Origin: CAYWMP01 sp964459445 | GTDB lineage: Bacteria; Desulfobacterota; DSM-4660; Desulfatiglandales; HGW-15 | Length of the DNA: 29,268 bases | Direction: 5' to 3' | NCBI GenBank assembly: GCA_964459445.1 | Contig: CAYWMP010000061.1 | Span: 1 to 29,268, forward strand | In this document: in pieces, positions 15,658-23,076 of the stretch | How positions within the stretch are numbered: position 1 is the stretch's first letter | Layout of the letters: each line of letters begins with the position of its first letter | Program-made: the position numbers and the translations under genes | The notes under the pieces: generated by a model | Seen by the model: the letters and a program-made list of their open reading frames with translations, nothing else | The model's database searches: none | What the model was told of the DNA's origin: nothing

Positions 15658-15858
15658 CAGGCTGTCGAAAAACGCCCATCTGCCGTTCGACATGCTCACG
15701 GCCCTGAGAGAAGCCGAGGGGTGGCGTTGCACTTCATCTCCCCTGTCGCGCCGAAGCCTGGGCGAAGGGGGATTGTCACTGCGACGTACCGTCTATGTAC
15801 GACTCGTTCCTCGGGATTTCGTGCGCCTAACATCTGGACATTTTTTAACAGCCTGCTA
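15655..15858. repeat. 204-bp MITE-like element with terminal inverted repeats
   Basis: The left end is TAGCAGGCTGTCGAAAAA at 15655. The right end, read on the minus strand from 15858, is TAGCAGGCTGTTAAAAAA, matching at 16 of 18 positions. The inside has no credible gene. It contains a short hairpin (CGTAC, 7-nt loop, GTACG, near 15782-15800) and, on the minus strand, the words CAGATGTTAGGCGC, also found at 17216. It begins exactly at the stop codon of the preceding gene. I associate this type of end with dispersed intergenic repeats of Desulfobacterales. It resembles a non-autonomous element or a mobile regulatory or terminator cassette. Confidence 0.7.
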
Positions 15859-16048
15859 AATATTGAGTCTTCTACTTTTAGCCGCATTATTCAATGTATG
15901 CTTTTGGTTTTTCCGGGGGGCGTGCTATGATATCCGGGTTTTGCTGAACTAAATCAAATGACAGATTTCAATTGGCCTGCATTTTTCTTATAAGTTGAAG
16001 CGAAACCTAATAAAATCGTTCAACTTTGTTTAAGTGCAAGGAAAGCGA

Positions 16049-16095
16049 AAGTTTTAACCACAGGAATACCTGGAGTATTTTGAGGATTAAAACTT
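16049..16095. repeat. Long two-level hairpin element upstream of trxB
   Basis: The outer arms are AAGTTTTAA (16049-16057) and TTAAAACTT (16087-16095). Nested inside are AATAC (16065-16069) and GTATT (16075-16079) with a 5-nt loop. It lies 80 bp upstream of the trxB ATG. The layout resembles the other hairpin repeats around this gene. It might be a cruciform-forming repeat or a structured leader. The rest of 15859-16177 shows no gene. Confidence 0.55.
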
Positions 16096-16177
16096 GAGCT
16101 TGAAGTAGCAATTGGGCAAAAGGGGGCGATTTTCAAAGGTCTTGGAGAGAAATCGACATTACGGAGGAAACCTCATA

Positions 16178-17137
16178 ATGGAGAATGGGATTCATGATCT
16201 GATCATCGTTGGTGGGGGCCCGGGGGGATTGTCCGCCGCCATTTATGCCAAAAGGGCCGCAATGGATACTATATTAATAGAGAAGCTGTCGCCGGGCGGC
16301 CAGGTGGCCCTATCCGATGAGGTTGAAAATTACCCGGGCATAGAAAAAATCAGCGGCTTTGATTTGTCGCAAAAATTCAAAGAACATGCTGAATCCTACG
16401 GCTTGGAGATCAAGTCCAGCGAGGTCAAAGAGGTGGAACCCGGTCTTGAGCATCACCGGGTGCATCTTGACAATGGGGATACTCTGAAGGCCTATGCGGT
16501 TATTCTGGCCACTGGAGGCAGCCCCCGAAAACTCGGTATTCCCGGTGAAGATGATTATTATGGAAAGGGCGTTTCCTATTGCGCAACCTGCGACGGATTT
16601 TTCTATAGAGATAAAATCGTGGCTGTTGCAGGAGGCGGCGACACGGCTGCGGAGGAGTCCCTATACCTCGCCAAAATCGTGAAGAAGGTGTATCTGGCAC
16701 ACAGGCGGGACGAACTCCGTGCGAGCAAGATACTACAGCAGCGCTTAATGGATGACTGCAATGTGGAAATTCTGTGGAACACGGTAATGACTGCCATCAA
16801 GGCCGATGATGCCGGCGTCAATGCCGTGCAACTCAAGGATACCGTGACCTATGAAGAGCGGGAACTGGCTACTGAAGGAGCCTTTATTTTTATTGGATTC
16901 GATCCCAATAACCAATTGGTCCCGGCGGGTATCAAGATGAATGCGGACGGTTACGTGGTCACGGATGAAAAGTGTGAGACAAATATTCCCGGCATATTTG
17001 CTATCGGCGACCTGAGAGAGAAATATGCCAGACAGATTGTCTTATCAGCAGGTGACGGATGCACCGCCGCCCTTGCCGCGGCCCATTACGTGGAGACAAA
17101 AAAGGCCCAACAAAAGGATGCTTGTGAGTTGGACTAA
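16178..17137 (+). CDS. trxB: Thioredoxin-disulfide reductase
   Basis: From the ATG at 16178, which has a good GGAGG site, the product has 319 residues, the normal length for bacterial thioredoxin reductase. An earlier in-frame start at 16112 lacks such a site. FAD-binding motif IVGGGPGGLSAAIYA is at the N-terminus, redox-active C135-A-T-C138 (YCATCDGFF) is in the middle, the NADPH-binding segment VAVAGGGDTAAEES follows, and the FAIGDLREK motif closes the FAD domain. It uses NADPH to reduce thioredoxin in the cytoplasm. No thioredoxin gene is adjacent, and repeat elements stand on both sides, so it is probably transcribed alone. Confidence 0.93.
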   Translation: MENGIHDLIIVGGGPGGLSAAIYAKRAAMDTILIEKLSPGGQVALSDEVENYPGIEKISGFDLSQKFKEHAESYGLEIKSSEVKEVEPGLEHHRVHLDNGDTLKAYAVILATGGSPRKLGIPGEDDYYGKGVSYCATCDGFFYRDKIVAVAGGGDTAAEESLYLAKIVKKVYLAHRRDELRASKILQQRLMDDCNVEILWNTVMTAIKADDAGVNAVQLKDTVTYEERELATEGAFIFIGFDPNNQLVPAGIKMNADGYVVTDEKCETNIPGIFAIGDLREKYARQIVLSAGDGCTAALAAAHYVETKKAQQKDACELD

Positions 17138-17565
17138 CAAGAACTACTTCCTAAATCCACAATCAATAAAATAGTCAGTTGCCAATACAATATCCCTGAT
17201 CACCAAAAAGGTATCAGATGTTAGGCGCCGAGGAGCGACGACTGAGGCGTATAAAGTAATACGCTGCAGGGAGGAGCGATCGAAGGCAACACAGCAGATG
17301 ATGCTTATTGGGTGATTCAGGGACAGCCCTTCCTTGACCTTAGTCACGCCTTCGATATAAACTCGCCCTGAAAACACCTACACAATTTCTACAACTTTGA
17401 TAGGAAATCCATTAAAACTAACGAGTTCTTTTGCCCTTTTAGACGCTTTAACCATCATGGCTCTGATAAAATGAATGAGCACAAACTATTCGGTGGCGAT
17501 GTCGGGCATCTTTTCCCTTGTTATCATCCAGACAGATAATTCGCATTTATAAAGGAGTATCAGAC
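17138..17565. other. Gene-free spacer containing a dispersed hairpin repeat
   Basis: These 428 bp separate trxB from the 2TM protein. The segment 17215-17302 is a repeat-type element described separately. A minus-strand frame at 17144-17377 crosses it but mixes repeat with other sequence and is not a convincing gene. The remainder shows no RNA gene or clear promoter that I can name. Confidence 0.5.
17215..17302. repeat. Dispersed repeat element bounded by CAGATG, with central hairpin
   Basis: CAGATG opens and closes the segment. It begins CAGATGTTAGGCGC, identical to an internal word of the 15655-15858 element on its minus strand, and has a perfect hairpin GCGTAT, 6-nt loop, ATACGC in its centre. 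Both elements place a small hairpin at a similar distance after that word and continue with GAGGAGCGA/GAGGAACGA-like words. They appear to be relatives of one repeat family. Confidence 0.6.
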
Positions 17566-18003
17566 ATGAATGCATCAAGACGGTTCACAAGCGACGAGGT
17601 TGACCGGATCATCAGACGTGCTCTCAAGGATCAGGGCGGAGACACTGTCAGCCAGGAAGAATTATTCGAAACAGCCAAAGAGCTCGGGATTGATCCTGGC
17701 AAGCTGGAAGCTGCCATTGAACAGGATCGTGTAGAAAGCCAAAAGGCCTCTGCGAGAGAGGCATGGCTTAAGCGCCAGAAAGATGGATTTAATAGACATC
17801 TTTGGTCCTACATTTCTGTTAACGTGCTCCTTTTCCTGATTAACGTCTTTACTCCCGGAGTCTGGTGGTTTCAATGGCCGCTTTTGGGGTGGGGGATTGG
17901 CTTGGCCAATCATTATCGGGTGGCTTTTATGCCCTCTGAAGAGCAAATCGAAAAAGGTATCAGAGAAATGCAGAAGATTGAAGGGGGGAAGGTCTCACTC
18001 TGA
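17566..18003 (+). CDS. 2TM-domain membrane protein
   Basis: The start is placed at 17566 (MNASRRFTSDEVDRII), right after an AAAGGAG ribosome site, giving 145 residues. The N-terminal 70 residues are helical and charged, with a SHOCT-like or small regulatory-domain flavour (EELFETAKELGIDPGKLEAAIEQ). The C-terminal part has two membrane segments (about 87-103 and 108-124), with the FNRHLWSYISVNVLLFLIN and WPLLGWGIGLANH pattern of 2TM-domain proteins. Function is unknown. The gene is 12 bp upstream of another small membrane protein gene, probably in one operon. Confidence 0.8.
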   Translation: MNASRRFTSDEVDRIIRRALKDQGGDTVSQEELFETAKELGIDPGKLEAAIEQDRVESQKASAREAWLKRQKDGFNRHLWSYISVNVLLFLINVFTPGVWWFQWPLLGWGIGLANHYRVAFMPSEEQIEKGIREMQKIEGGKVSL

Positions 18004-18015
18004 GAGGATAGCGCT

Positions 18016-18348
18016 ATGCAGACAGCAATCAAATTGGCCATTAGTCTGGCCGTGATTCTTTTGGCTACGACAATAGGTAAGAAACTCCCATCACTGGCTG
18101 GGCTAATCGGTGTAATGCCACTGACCGGGGCATTGGTTTTGATATGGCTATTCTTGGACACAAAGGGTGACCCGGTTGTTATGGGAGAGTACGCCAAGGG
18201 CGCCCTTTGGGGAATCCTTCCCAGCATTTTGTTTTTTGTTGTTGCTTTGATTTGTTTCAAGAAGCAAGCCTCCCTTGGGATTGTCCTTAGTGCAAGCTTT
18301 GGAATTTGGTTTGTGGGGGCCCTTCTGCACCAGTGGCTTCTGAGGTAA
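18016..18348 (+). CDS. DUF3147-like small membrane protein
   Basis: The 110 residues are almost entirely hydrophobic, with four predicted membrane spans (about 4-22, 27-48, 60-82 and 86-106). The GKKLPSLAGLIGVMPLTGAL segment and the overall pattern resemble the DUF3147 family. No catalytic motif is visible. It follows the 2TM protein gene closely and precedes the queuosine-salvage gene by 39 bp. No function can be given. Confidence 0.75.
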   Translation: MQTAIKLAISLAVILLATTIGKKLPSLAGLIGVMPLTGALVLIWLFLDTKGDPVVMGEYAKGALWGILPSILFFVVALICFKKQASLGIVLSASFGIWFVGALLHQWLLR

Positions 18349-18387
18349 AATAAAAACTTTTGTGATGACAAAAGGATTTATTAAAAA

Positions 18388-19356
18388 ATGACACTTAATT
18401 TGCCGGTAAAGGTGCGCACGACTTGTGAGGCGGTTGCCAAGAGGTCGAAGCATGTTCGGATTAACCGTGAAAAGATCGAAGCGTATGCAATGACCTTGCC
18501 GCTGGATCAGGCGATAATCCCTGAGCTTGACCCAAACACGCACTATCTCAATCAGGGAGATGACACGCTCTCGTTTTTCCTGATCCTGGATGCCATTAAT
18601 TTCGGTTCGGGGTATTTCCCTCATCTTAAAAAACGTCCCGGCATGTCGGGATATTTCACTGTTGCATCTTCTTTGAGTGACTACTTCAAAAAACACGGCC
18701 CTTTTCACTCTGCAAAATTGAAAACACTCGGAATCAACGAATGCACTGAGATATTTGGGCAGGATACTGAGAATGCGCCCATTCAGGAGTTGATGCAGCT
18801 TTTTGCCACTGCCATGAATGATCTCGGCAAATACTTGATAGATTATTTTAATGGAAGCTTTGTGGAACTTGTAAAGGCCGCCGACAGTTCTGCAAAGACG
18901 CTGATGGAATTGCTGATAAAGATGCCTTTCTATGACGATGTGGAACATTGCCGCAAAATGGAGGTGCATTTTTACAAACGCGCCCAACTCACTGCTGCGG
19001 ATTTGTCGTTGGCACTCAAAGGGGAAGGCCTAGGAACCTTCACAGACCTGGATGAATTAACCATTTTTGCCGACAACCTGGTGCCGCACGTGTTGAGGAT
19101 CGATGGGATTTTGCTCTATGAAGAGGACCTGGAAAGGCGGATCGATTCAGAGCAGTTGATTTTGTCGGGTTCGGAAGAGGAGGTAGAGATCAGGGCCTGT
19201 GCTGTTCATGCCGTGGAGCTTATGGCAAAGGCGCTTCAGGAATCGGGACAGGACGTGACGTCCCATGGGCCCGATTATTTGCTCTGGAATCGTGGTCAAA
19301 ATCCCTATTATAAGAAGATCAAGCCGCGGCATAGGACCAGGACTGTATTTTATTGA
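18388..19356 (+). CDS. Queuosine salvage protein (DUF2419; queuosine 5'-phosphate N-glycosylase type)
   Basis: The 322-residue product matches the DUF2419/Qng1 family, which releases queuine from queuosine nucleotides so it can be reused for tRNA modification. Recognised segments are DAINFGSGYFPHLKK, the KRAQLTAADLSLAL helix, the signature FTDLDELTIFADNLVPHVLR followed by DGILLY, and IRACAVHAVELMAKAL near the C-terminus. Length is typical. Best known from eukaryotes, the family is patchy in bacteria. A plus-strand position after two small membrane proteins suggests co-transcription, but a functional link is not obvious. No queuine transporter gene is recognised; the adjacent membrane proteins are small and do not look like YhhQ or ECF components. 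Confidence 0.85.
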   Translation: MTLNLPVKVRTTCEAVAKRSKHVRINREKIEAYAMTLPLDQAIIPELDPNTHYLNQGDDTLSFFLILDAINFGSGYFPHLKKRPGMSGYFTVASSLSDYFKKHGPFHSAKLKTLGINECTEIFGQDTENAPIQELMQLFATAMNDLGKYLIDYFNGSFVELVKAADSSAKTLMELLIKMPFYDDVEHCRKMEVHFYKRAQLTAADLSLALKGEGLGTFTDLDELTIFADNLVPHVLRIDGILLYEEDLERRIDSEQLILSGSEEEVEIRACAVHAVELMAKALQESGQDVTSHGPDYLLWNRGQNPYYKKIKPRHRTRTVFY

Positions 19357-19395
19357 AAAGCCCCCTATTGTGTCCTTGCTCCACGGTAATGCATG

Positions 19396-19734
19396 TTACA
19401 GGGAAAGGACAAGTCGTACACCCGCCTCAACATCGCTCAGTTTTTTCGGATTCAAATTTCCGACCTTTTCGGACAGGAATGATTTGTCGACCGTTATCAA
19501 TTGGGAAACATTGGCGACGGATTTTTTGGGGAGGTTGGTATCCCTTTTGGAAAGGAGGACATTGCCAGGCGCTTCGCTGAGTTGAAGATTGGAGGTGATC
19601 ACCGCAGCAATCACTGTGTTGATTCGGCTCCGATTATAATCGTCGGACTGCATGATCAACAAAGGGCGCTTATAACCCGGTTCAGACGCTTTTGGAGCTG
19701 GGAGTGTGGCCCACCAGATTTCGCCTCGAAGCAT
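19396..19734 (-). CDS. mazF: MazF/PemK-family mRNA endoribonuclease toxin
   Basis: From the ATG at 19734 the product is 112 residues (MLRGEIWWATLP). A GTG two codons earlier is possible, but the ATG overlaps the antitoxin stop as TAATG, the usual coupled arrangement. MazF landmarks are the N-terminal RGEIWWA strand, the KRPLLIMQSDDYN region, AAVITSNLQL with GNVLL, and the ANVSQLITVDKSFL segment. MazF-type toxins cut mRNA at short sequences and are neutralised by the co-encoded antitoxin. The gene converges with the queuosine-salvage gene, with only 39 bp between their stops and no clear terminator. Confidence 0.9.
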   Translation of the reverse strand: MLRGEIWWATLPAPKASEPGYKRPLLIMQSDDYNRSRINTVIAAVITSNLQLSEAPGNVLLSKRDTNLPKKSVANVSQLITVDKSFLSEKVGNLNPKKLSDVEAGVRLVLSL

Positions 19735-19970
19735 TACCACTCGTCCTTTTCCAGCGTGGCATACTGAAGAGCATGAGATACTGAATCCAAATTAGATGAT
19801 TCTCGCGAATAGATTTCATTCAGTTTTTCTGTAACACCTTCGTTTTGATGCTCCCGAATGAAATCTGAAACGGCATTGGAGTAAAGCTGGCTTCGGGACA
19901 CTCTAAGCCTGCGGGCCAGTCTTTCTGCTGCGTCATAAACGTTATCTGGAATCGATATGGCAGTTTTCAT
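19734..19970 (-). CDS. Ribbon-helix-helix antitoxin paired with MazF
   Basis: The 78-residue protein starts with a ribbon-helix-helix DNA-binding domain: beta-strand KTAISIPDNV, helix YDAAERLARRL, turn, and second helix SRSQLYSNAVSDFIREH. An acidic C-terminal tail (VSHALQYATLEKDEW) follows that would wrap the toxin. The stop overlaps the mazF ATG by one base. A palindrome over its promoter (19983-20002) is the likely autoregulatory operator. This is a MazE-like antitoxin by partner, not the SpoVT/AbrB-fold MazE of E. coli. Confidence 0.88.
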   Translation of the reverse strand: MKTAISIPDNVYDAAERLARRLRVSRSQLYSNAVSDFIREHQNEGVTEKLNEIYSRESSNLDSVSHALQYATLEKDEW

Positions 19971-19980
19971 AATGCTATCT

Positions 19981-20009
19981 ATAGTATAACTTTAGTTATA
20001 CTTTGTCAA
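19981..20009 (-). promoter_or_regulatory. Promoter with overlapping operator palindrome of the mazF antitoxin operon
   Basis: On the minus strand, TTGACA (20009-20004), 17 bp, TACTAT (19986-19981) forms a sigma70-type promoter just upstream of the antitoxin ATG at 19970. A perfect inverted repeat, AGTATAAC, 4 bp, GTTATACT (19983-20002), covers the spacer and most of the -10 box, as expected for repression by the antitoxin or its complex. Confidence 0.7.
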
Positions 20010-20065
20010 TAGGCTTTGTGGCCTAATCTTGCTGGTGCTCTTTTTTTTAAGTGAGGGCTGGAATG

Positions 20066-20446
20066 TCAGGAAGGCTTGAACACCTTCAACCTGAGTTCCT
20101 TTATCGGCCTGAAATGCTTCGCATTGCTGGAGCATAGGGTCAATCCATTCTCAGTCGCTGTGGCCGCAACAATGGCGTCGCCCGCTCTCAGTCCATGAGA
20201 AAGAGAATACTCTTCAATGTAAATGGCTGCTCGGTGACCGATGTTTTCCGAAAGAGGAAGGATTTTAAATCCAAAATCTTTCAAGAAGTCAATAATGTAG
20301 TGGTGTTGCTTCTTATCCTTGGCCCCCTGAAGCAGTTCCATATAGGAATGAACAGAAAGAAGTCGCTCATAATCCTTATCTAATAGGTTGGCTGCTTTGC
20401 TACTGCCTCGCTGAATCCAGATGAAGATATCAGTGTCAAAGATCAT
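20066..20446 (-). CDS. vapC: PIN-domain ribonuclease toxin (VapC-like)
   Basis: The 126-residue product is a PIN domain with the expected acidic site: D4 (MIFDTDIF), E37 (YMELLQG) and D90 (RAGDAIVAATA), plus a C-terminal CSSNAKHF motif. VapC toxins are Mg-dependent RNases that cut tRNA or rRNA. The start overlaps the upstream antitoxin gene by 11 bp. It is separated from the downstream RHH-MazF pair by 95 bp that contain the latter's own promoter. Confidence 0.92.
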   Translation of the reverse strand: MIFDTDIFIWIQRGSSKAANLLDKDYERLLSVHSYMELLQGAKDKKQHHYIIDFLKDFGFKILPLSENIGHRAAIYIEEYSLSHGLRAGDAIVAATATENGLTLCSSNAKHFRPIKELRLKVFKPS

Positions 20447-20678
20447 GATACCTTCCTCCTCTCAGTTTCTCCATTTCCTCAAGAACACTTCGATCGCTGG
20501 GAGACATATTGAAAAAGGGGTGCTCACGTACTTTCAATGAACTGGGGCTCTGCGCAGGTTTAATCGTTCCCTTAACTTTGCCGTGGTAGAGAATATTCAC
20601 TTCCTCATTGCGCTCCAGGGCCTTCAACACATCTTTCATCTTGTAACGCAAATCGACGACTGTTGCTTCCATCTTCAC
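20436..20678 (-). CDS. Phd/YefM-like antitoxin paired with the PIN toxin
   Basis: The 80-residue product shows the Phd/YefM N-terminal fold (VVDLRYKMKDVLKALERNEEV, then NILYHGKVKGTIKPA), expected to bind DNA as a dimer. A variable C-terminal tail (HPFFNMSPSDRSVLEEMEKL) likely inhibits the toxin. The ribosome site GGAGG is directly upstream of the ATG. An operator-like palindrome lies at 20689-20709. Confidence 0.85.
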   Translation of the reverse strand: MKMEATVVDLRYKMKDVLKALERNEEVNILYHGKVKGTIKPAQSPSSLKVREHPFFNMSPSDRSVLEEMEKLRGGRYHDL

Positions 20679-20688
20679 CTCCTGAAAA

Positions 20689-20727
20689 ATGTATATTAAT
20701 ACTATACATATTTATAAGAAATGTCAA
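20689..20727 (-). promoter_or_regulatory. Promoter with operator palindrome of the PIN toxin-antitoxin operon
   Basis: On the minus strand TTGACA (20727-20722), 17 bp, TAGTAT (20704-20699) precede the antitoxin ATG at 20678. A 7-7-7 perfect inverted repeat, ATGTATA ... TATACAT (20689-20709), overlaps the -10 box. The design is the same as that of the neighbouring mazF operon, but the palindrome sequence differs. Confidence 0.65.
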
Positions 20728-20769
20728 ACCCTGAGAAAATAGGCGATACCCCAATCCCTAAAGGATTTG

Positions 20770-21498
20770 CTAAGCCTTTTGCTCAGAACTGAGTGGGATA
20801 TGCTCCCATACCTGATCGAACATCTCCCTTGAAGCTTGGTAGGCGGCCTCAGGGTCCCGTTGGGCAATGGCCCTCATGATGGATGCATGGAAGGGAAGGG
20901 ATTCCCTTTGGATCTTGATATCCTGAATATCCGATCGACGCGCTGTCTGCACGGCGTGCCGCATGGTGTGGGCGATTTGGGCGAGGAGCTCATTATGTGA
21001 TGCCTCAAGGATAGCGCTATGAAAGCGCATGTCCTCAGGAAGGGATGCTTCATAATCATAGGCGGACTCATTGCTCAGCGCATTTTCCACTCGGTCATAT
21101 AGCTTTTGAATTTCCTTTATTTCCCCATCGGTGGCCCTTTTGGCTGCAAGTTTTGCTGCCTCAGATTCAATGATACGCCGCACTTCTGTCACCTTTTTCA
21201 AAAATTTGAATCTGTCCCCTGCCTTGAGTTTCCAGACCAATACATCGGCATCGAAAAGGTTCCATTCACTGCGGGGCTGTATTTGGGTGCCGACCTTGGG
21301 GCGCGATCGAATCAACCCCTTTTTGCTGAGTACCTTGGTAGCCTCCCTGATGACTCCCCGACTCACACCAAACTCTTGACAGAGACCATCCTCGTTAGGC
21401 AGAGTTTCCCCCGGTTTATATTCGCCTTTAATAACCCTCAGCCCTATTTCTTCTTCCACGTACTCATAAAGTTTGCGGTGCATGGTGTTGTTCGGCAT
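20770..21498 (-). CDS. GntR-family transcriptional regulator, FadR subfamily (FCD domain)
   Basis: The 242-residue protein has an N-terminal winged helix (about 8-75: GEYKPGETLPNEDGLCQEFGVSRGVIREA, then VLSKKGLIRSRPKVGTQI), written here in shorter runs of the family pattern. An all-helical FCD ligand-binding domain follows (about 95-230), with the metal/ligand pattern R..E (VRRIIESEAAKLAA), D..FH (DMRFHSAILEASHN) and FHASIMRAIAQRD. FadR-type regulators respond to small carboxylic acids. It is divergent from ornithine aminotransferase across a 299-bp spacer, so control of that operon is the simplest guess. Confidence 0.9.
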   Translation of the reverse strand: MPNNTMHRKLYEYVEEEIGLRVIKGEYKPGETLPNEDGLCQEFGVSRGVIREATKVLSKKGLIRSRPKVGTQIQPRSEWNLFDADVLVWKLKAGDRFKFLKKVTEVRRIIESEAAKLAAKRATDGEIKEIQKLYDRVENALSNESAYDYEASLPEDMRFHSAILEASHNELLAQIAHTMRHAVQTARRSDIQDIKIQRESLPFHASIMRAIAQRDPEAAYQASREMFDQVWEHIPLSSEQKA

Positions 21499-21797
21499 AG
21501 CCTTAGATTCCTTTATTTGTTCAATATTTAAATCACATTATTGGAGGTTTAATAGCGGATGCATTTTTGATCCGGACAATTCCAGGAATTGGCAACCCGA
21601 ATCCAGAGGGCTAGGAGCATTTACGTGTAGACATTTTATATAATGATTTCAAAAACTTAATACACAATTGATTTTGAGATTTCTCTTGACAATCCTTAAA
21701 TAGGAGTTTAAAAATATAATCATTATATGATTTAATGAAATATTAGTCAATTTGCTGTTTCATTCTGCACGGTGAATTCTAGGCCACGGAGGATAAC
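21499..21797. other. Divergent spacer between the GntR gene and ornithine aminotransferase
   Basis: AT-rich in its right half. It carries the promoter and palindrome described at 21686-21728, and a related word (ATATAATGATTT, 21638-21649) about 75 bp upstream of the palindrome. No gene is seen. Confidence 0.5.
21686..21728 (+). promoter_or_regulatory. Candidate promoter and operator of ornithine aminotransferase
   Basis: TTGACA at 21686-21691 is followed after 17 bp by a weak -10 (TAAAAA, 21709-21714). Directly downstream lies a perfect 7-1-7 palindrome, ATATAAT/ATTATAT (21714-21728), well placed for a repressor. The divergent GntR protein is the obvious candidate, though the site is unlike the usual GT...AC FadR-type operator. 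A TATAAT lies within the palindrome, but 23 bp from the -35 is too far. Confidence 0.45.
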
Positions 21798-22976
21798 ATG
21801 AAACAAAATGATTACATCCAGCTCGAACAGGAATACGGCGCCCACAATTATAAGCCCTTAGATGTTGTTATTCGTCGAGGTGAAGGCGTCTGGGTATGGG
21901 ATACAGATGACAACCGATACCTTGACTGCCTGTCGGCCTATTCGGCGGTCAACCAGGGGCACTGTCACCCAAAAATCAAGCAGGCCATGGTCGAGCAGCT
22001 CGATCGTCTGACGTTGACATCACGGGCATTCCGAAATGACCAATTGGGCCCCTTTTATAAGGAACTCTGTGCGTTGACCAACTCCCATAAGGTGTTGCCC
22101 ATGAACAGCGGCGCCGAGGCAGTGGAAACAGTTATAAAAACTGTTCGAAAATGGGGTTACAAAATAAAAGGGGTCCCACAGGATCAAGCGGAAATAATCG
22201 TCTGTGAGAACAACTTTCACGGAAGGACCATCACAATCGTAGGCTTCAGTACCGACGAAAGTTCCCGAAAGGGATTCGGGCCCTTTACGCCTGGATTCAA
22301 GATAATACCCTACGGAGACGTGGCTGCCCTAGAAGCCGCCATCACTCCCAATACGGTAGGATTTCTTGTGGAACCGATTCAGGGTGAAGCCGGTGTTATT
22401 ATCCCGCCGGAGGGATATCTAAAAGAGGTCAAAGGGATTTGCGAGAAGCACGAGGTCGTTTTGATCCTGGATGAAATCCAAACCGGGTTGGGACGGACCG
22501 GCAAGCTATTGGCTGAAGAACATGACGGTATTGAAGCGGATCTGACCCTCATTGGTAAGGCCTTGTCCGGTGGGTACTACCCCATCTCCGCGGTCCTCTC
22601 CAATACTGAGGTTATGGGAGTTTTGCAGCCAGGTGAGCACGGGAGCACCTTTGGCGGCAATCCGTTAGCCTGCGCCGTGGCTCGCGCGGCCCTCAGAGTT
22701 CTGGCCGAAGAGGGTATGATTGAAAATGCGGCAGAAATGGGTTCCTATTTTTTGGAGGGCCTCAATCAGATCAAGAACGAAAAAATCAAAGAGGTGCGGG
22801 GCAAGGGTCTGATGATCGGGCTTGAATTCCACCCCGACGTGGGCGGGGCGCGGCAGTACTGTGAACAACTCAAAGCAAAGGGTCTTTTATGCAAGGAAAC
22901 CCATGACAACATCATTCGTTTCGCGCCGCCCCTGGTGATCGACCAGAACACCGTTGATTGGGCGCTGGAGAGGATT
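21798..22976 (+). CDS. rocD: Ornithine--oxo-acid aminotransferase (3' end lost in gap)
   Basis: The 393 visible codons cover nearly all of a class III PLP-dependent aminotransferase of about 400 residues. They include the NSGAEAVETVIKTVRKWGY segment, NNFHGRT, LDEIQTGLGRTGK with the PLP-binding Asp, the Schiff-base lysine K254 (LIGKALSGGYYPISAV) and STFGGNPLACAVA. These are typical of RocD, which converts ornithine and 2-oxoglutarate to glutamate semialdehyde and glutamate. Only the last few residues fall in the N gap. Start: ATG after a GGAGG site. It heads an operon with the GTPase gene beyond the gap. Confidence 0.9.
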
Positions 22977-23076
22977 NNNNNNNNNNNNNNNNNNNNNNNN
23001 NNNNNNNNNNNNNNNNNNNNNNNNNNNNNNNNNNNNNNNNNNNNNNNNNNNNNNNNNNNNNNNNNNNNNNNNNNNN
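22977..23076. other. Scaffold gap of 100 N
   Basis: Exactly 100 N, the conventional placeholder for an unknown gap size. It removes the end of rocD and the first few codons of the next gene, and may hide one or more complete genes. Confidence 0.99.

Noticed and set aside
16112..16177. Upstream start for thioredoxin reductase
   Set aside because: The ATG at 16178 has a clear GGAGG site and gives the normal length.
17144..17377. Minus-strand 77-codon frame
   Set aside because: It crosses a dispersed repeat element and has no recognisable domain or ribosome site.
18148..18987. Minus-strand 279-codon frame opposite DUF3147 and the queuosine-salvage gene
   Set aside because: Both plus-strand genes are recognisable families; the long antisense frame is chance.
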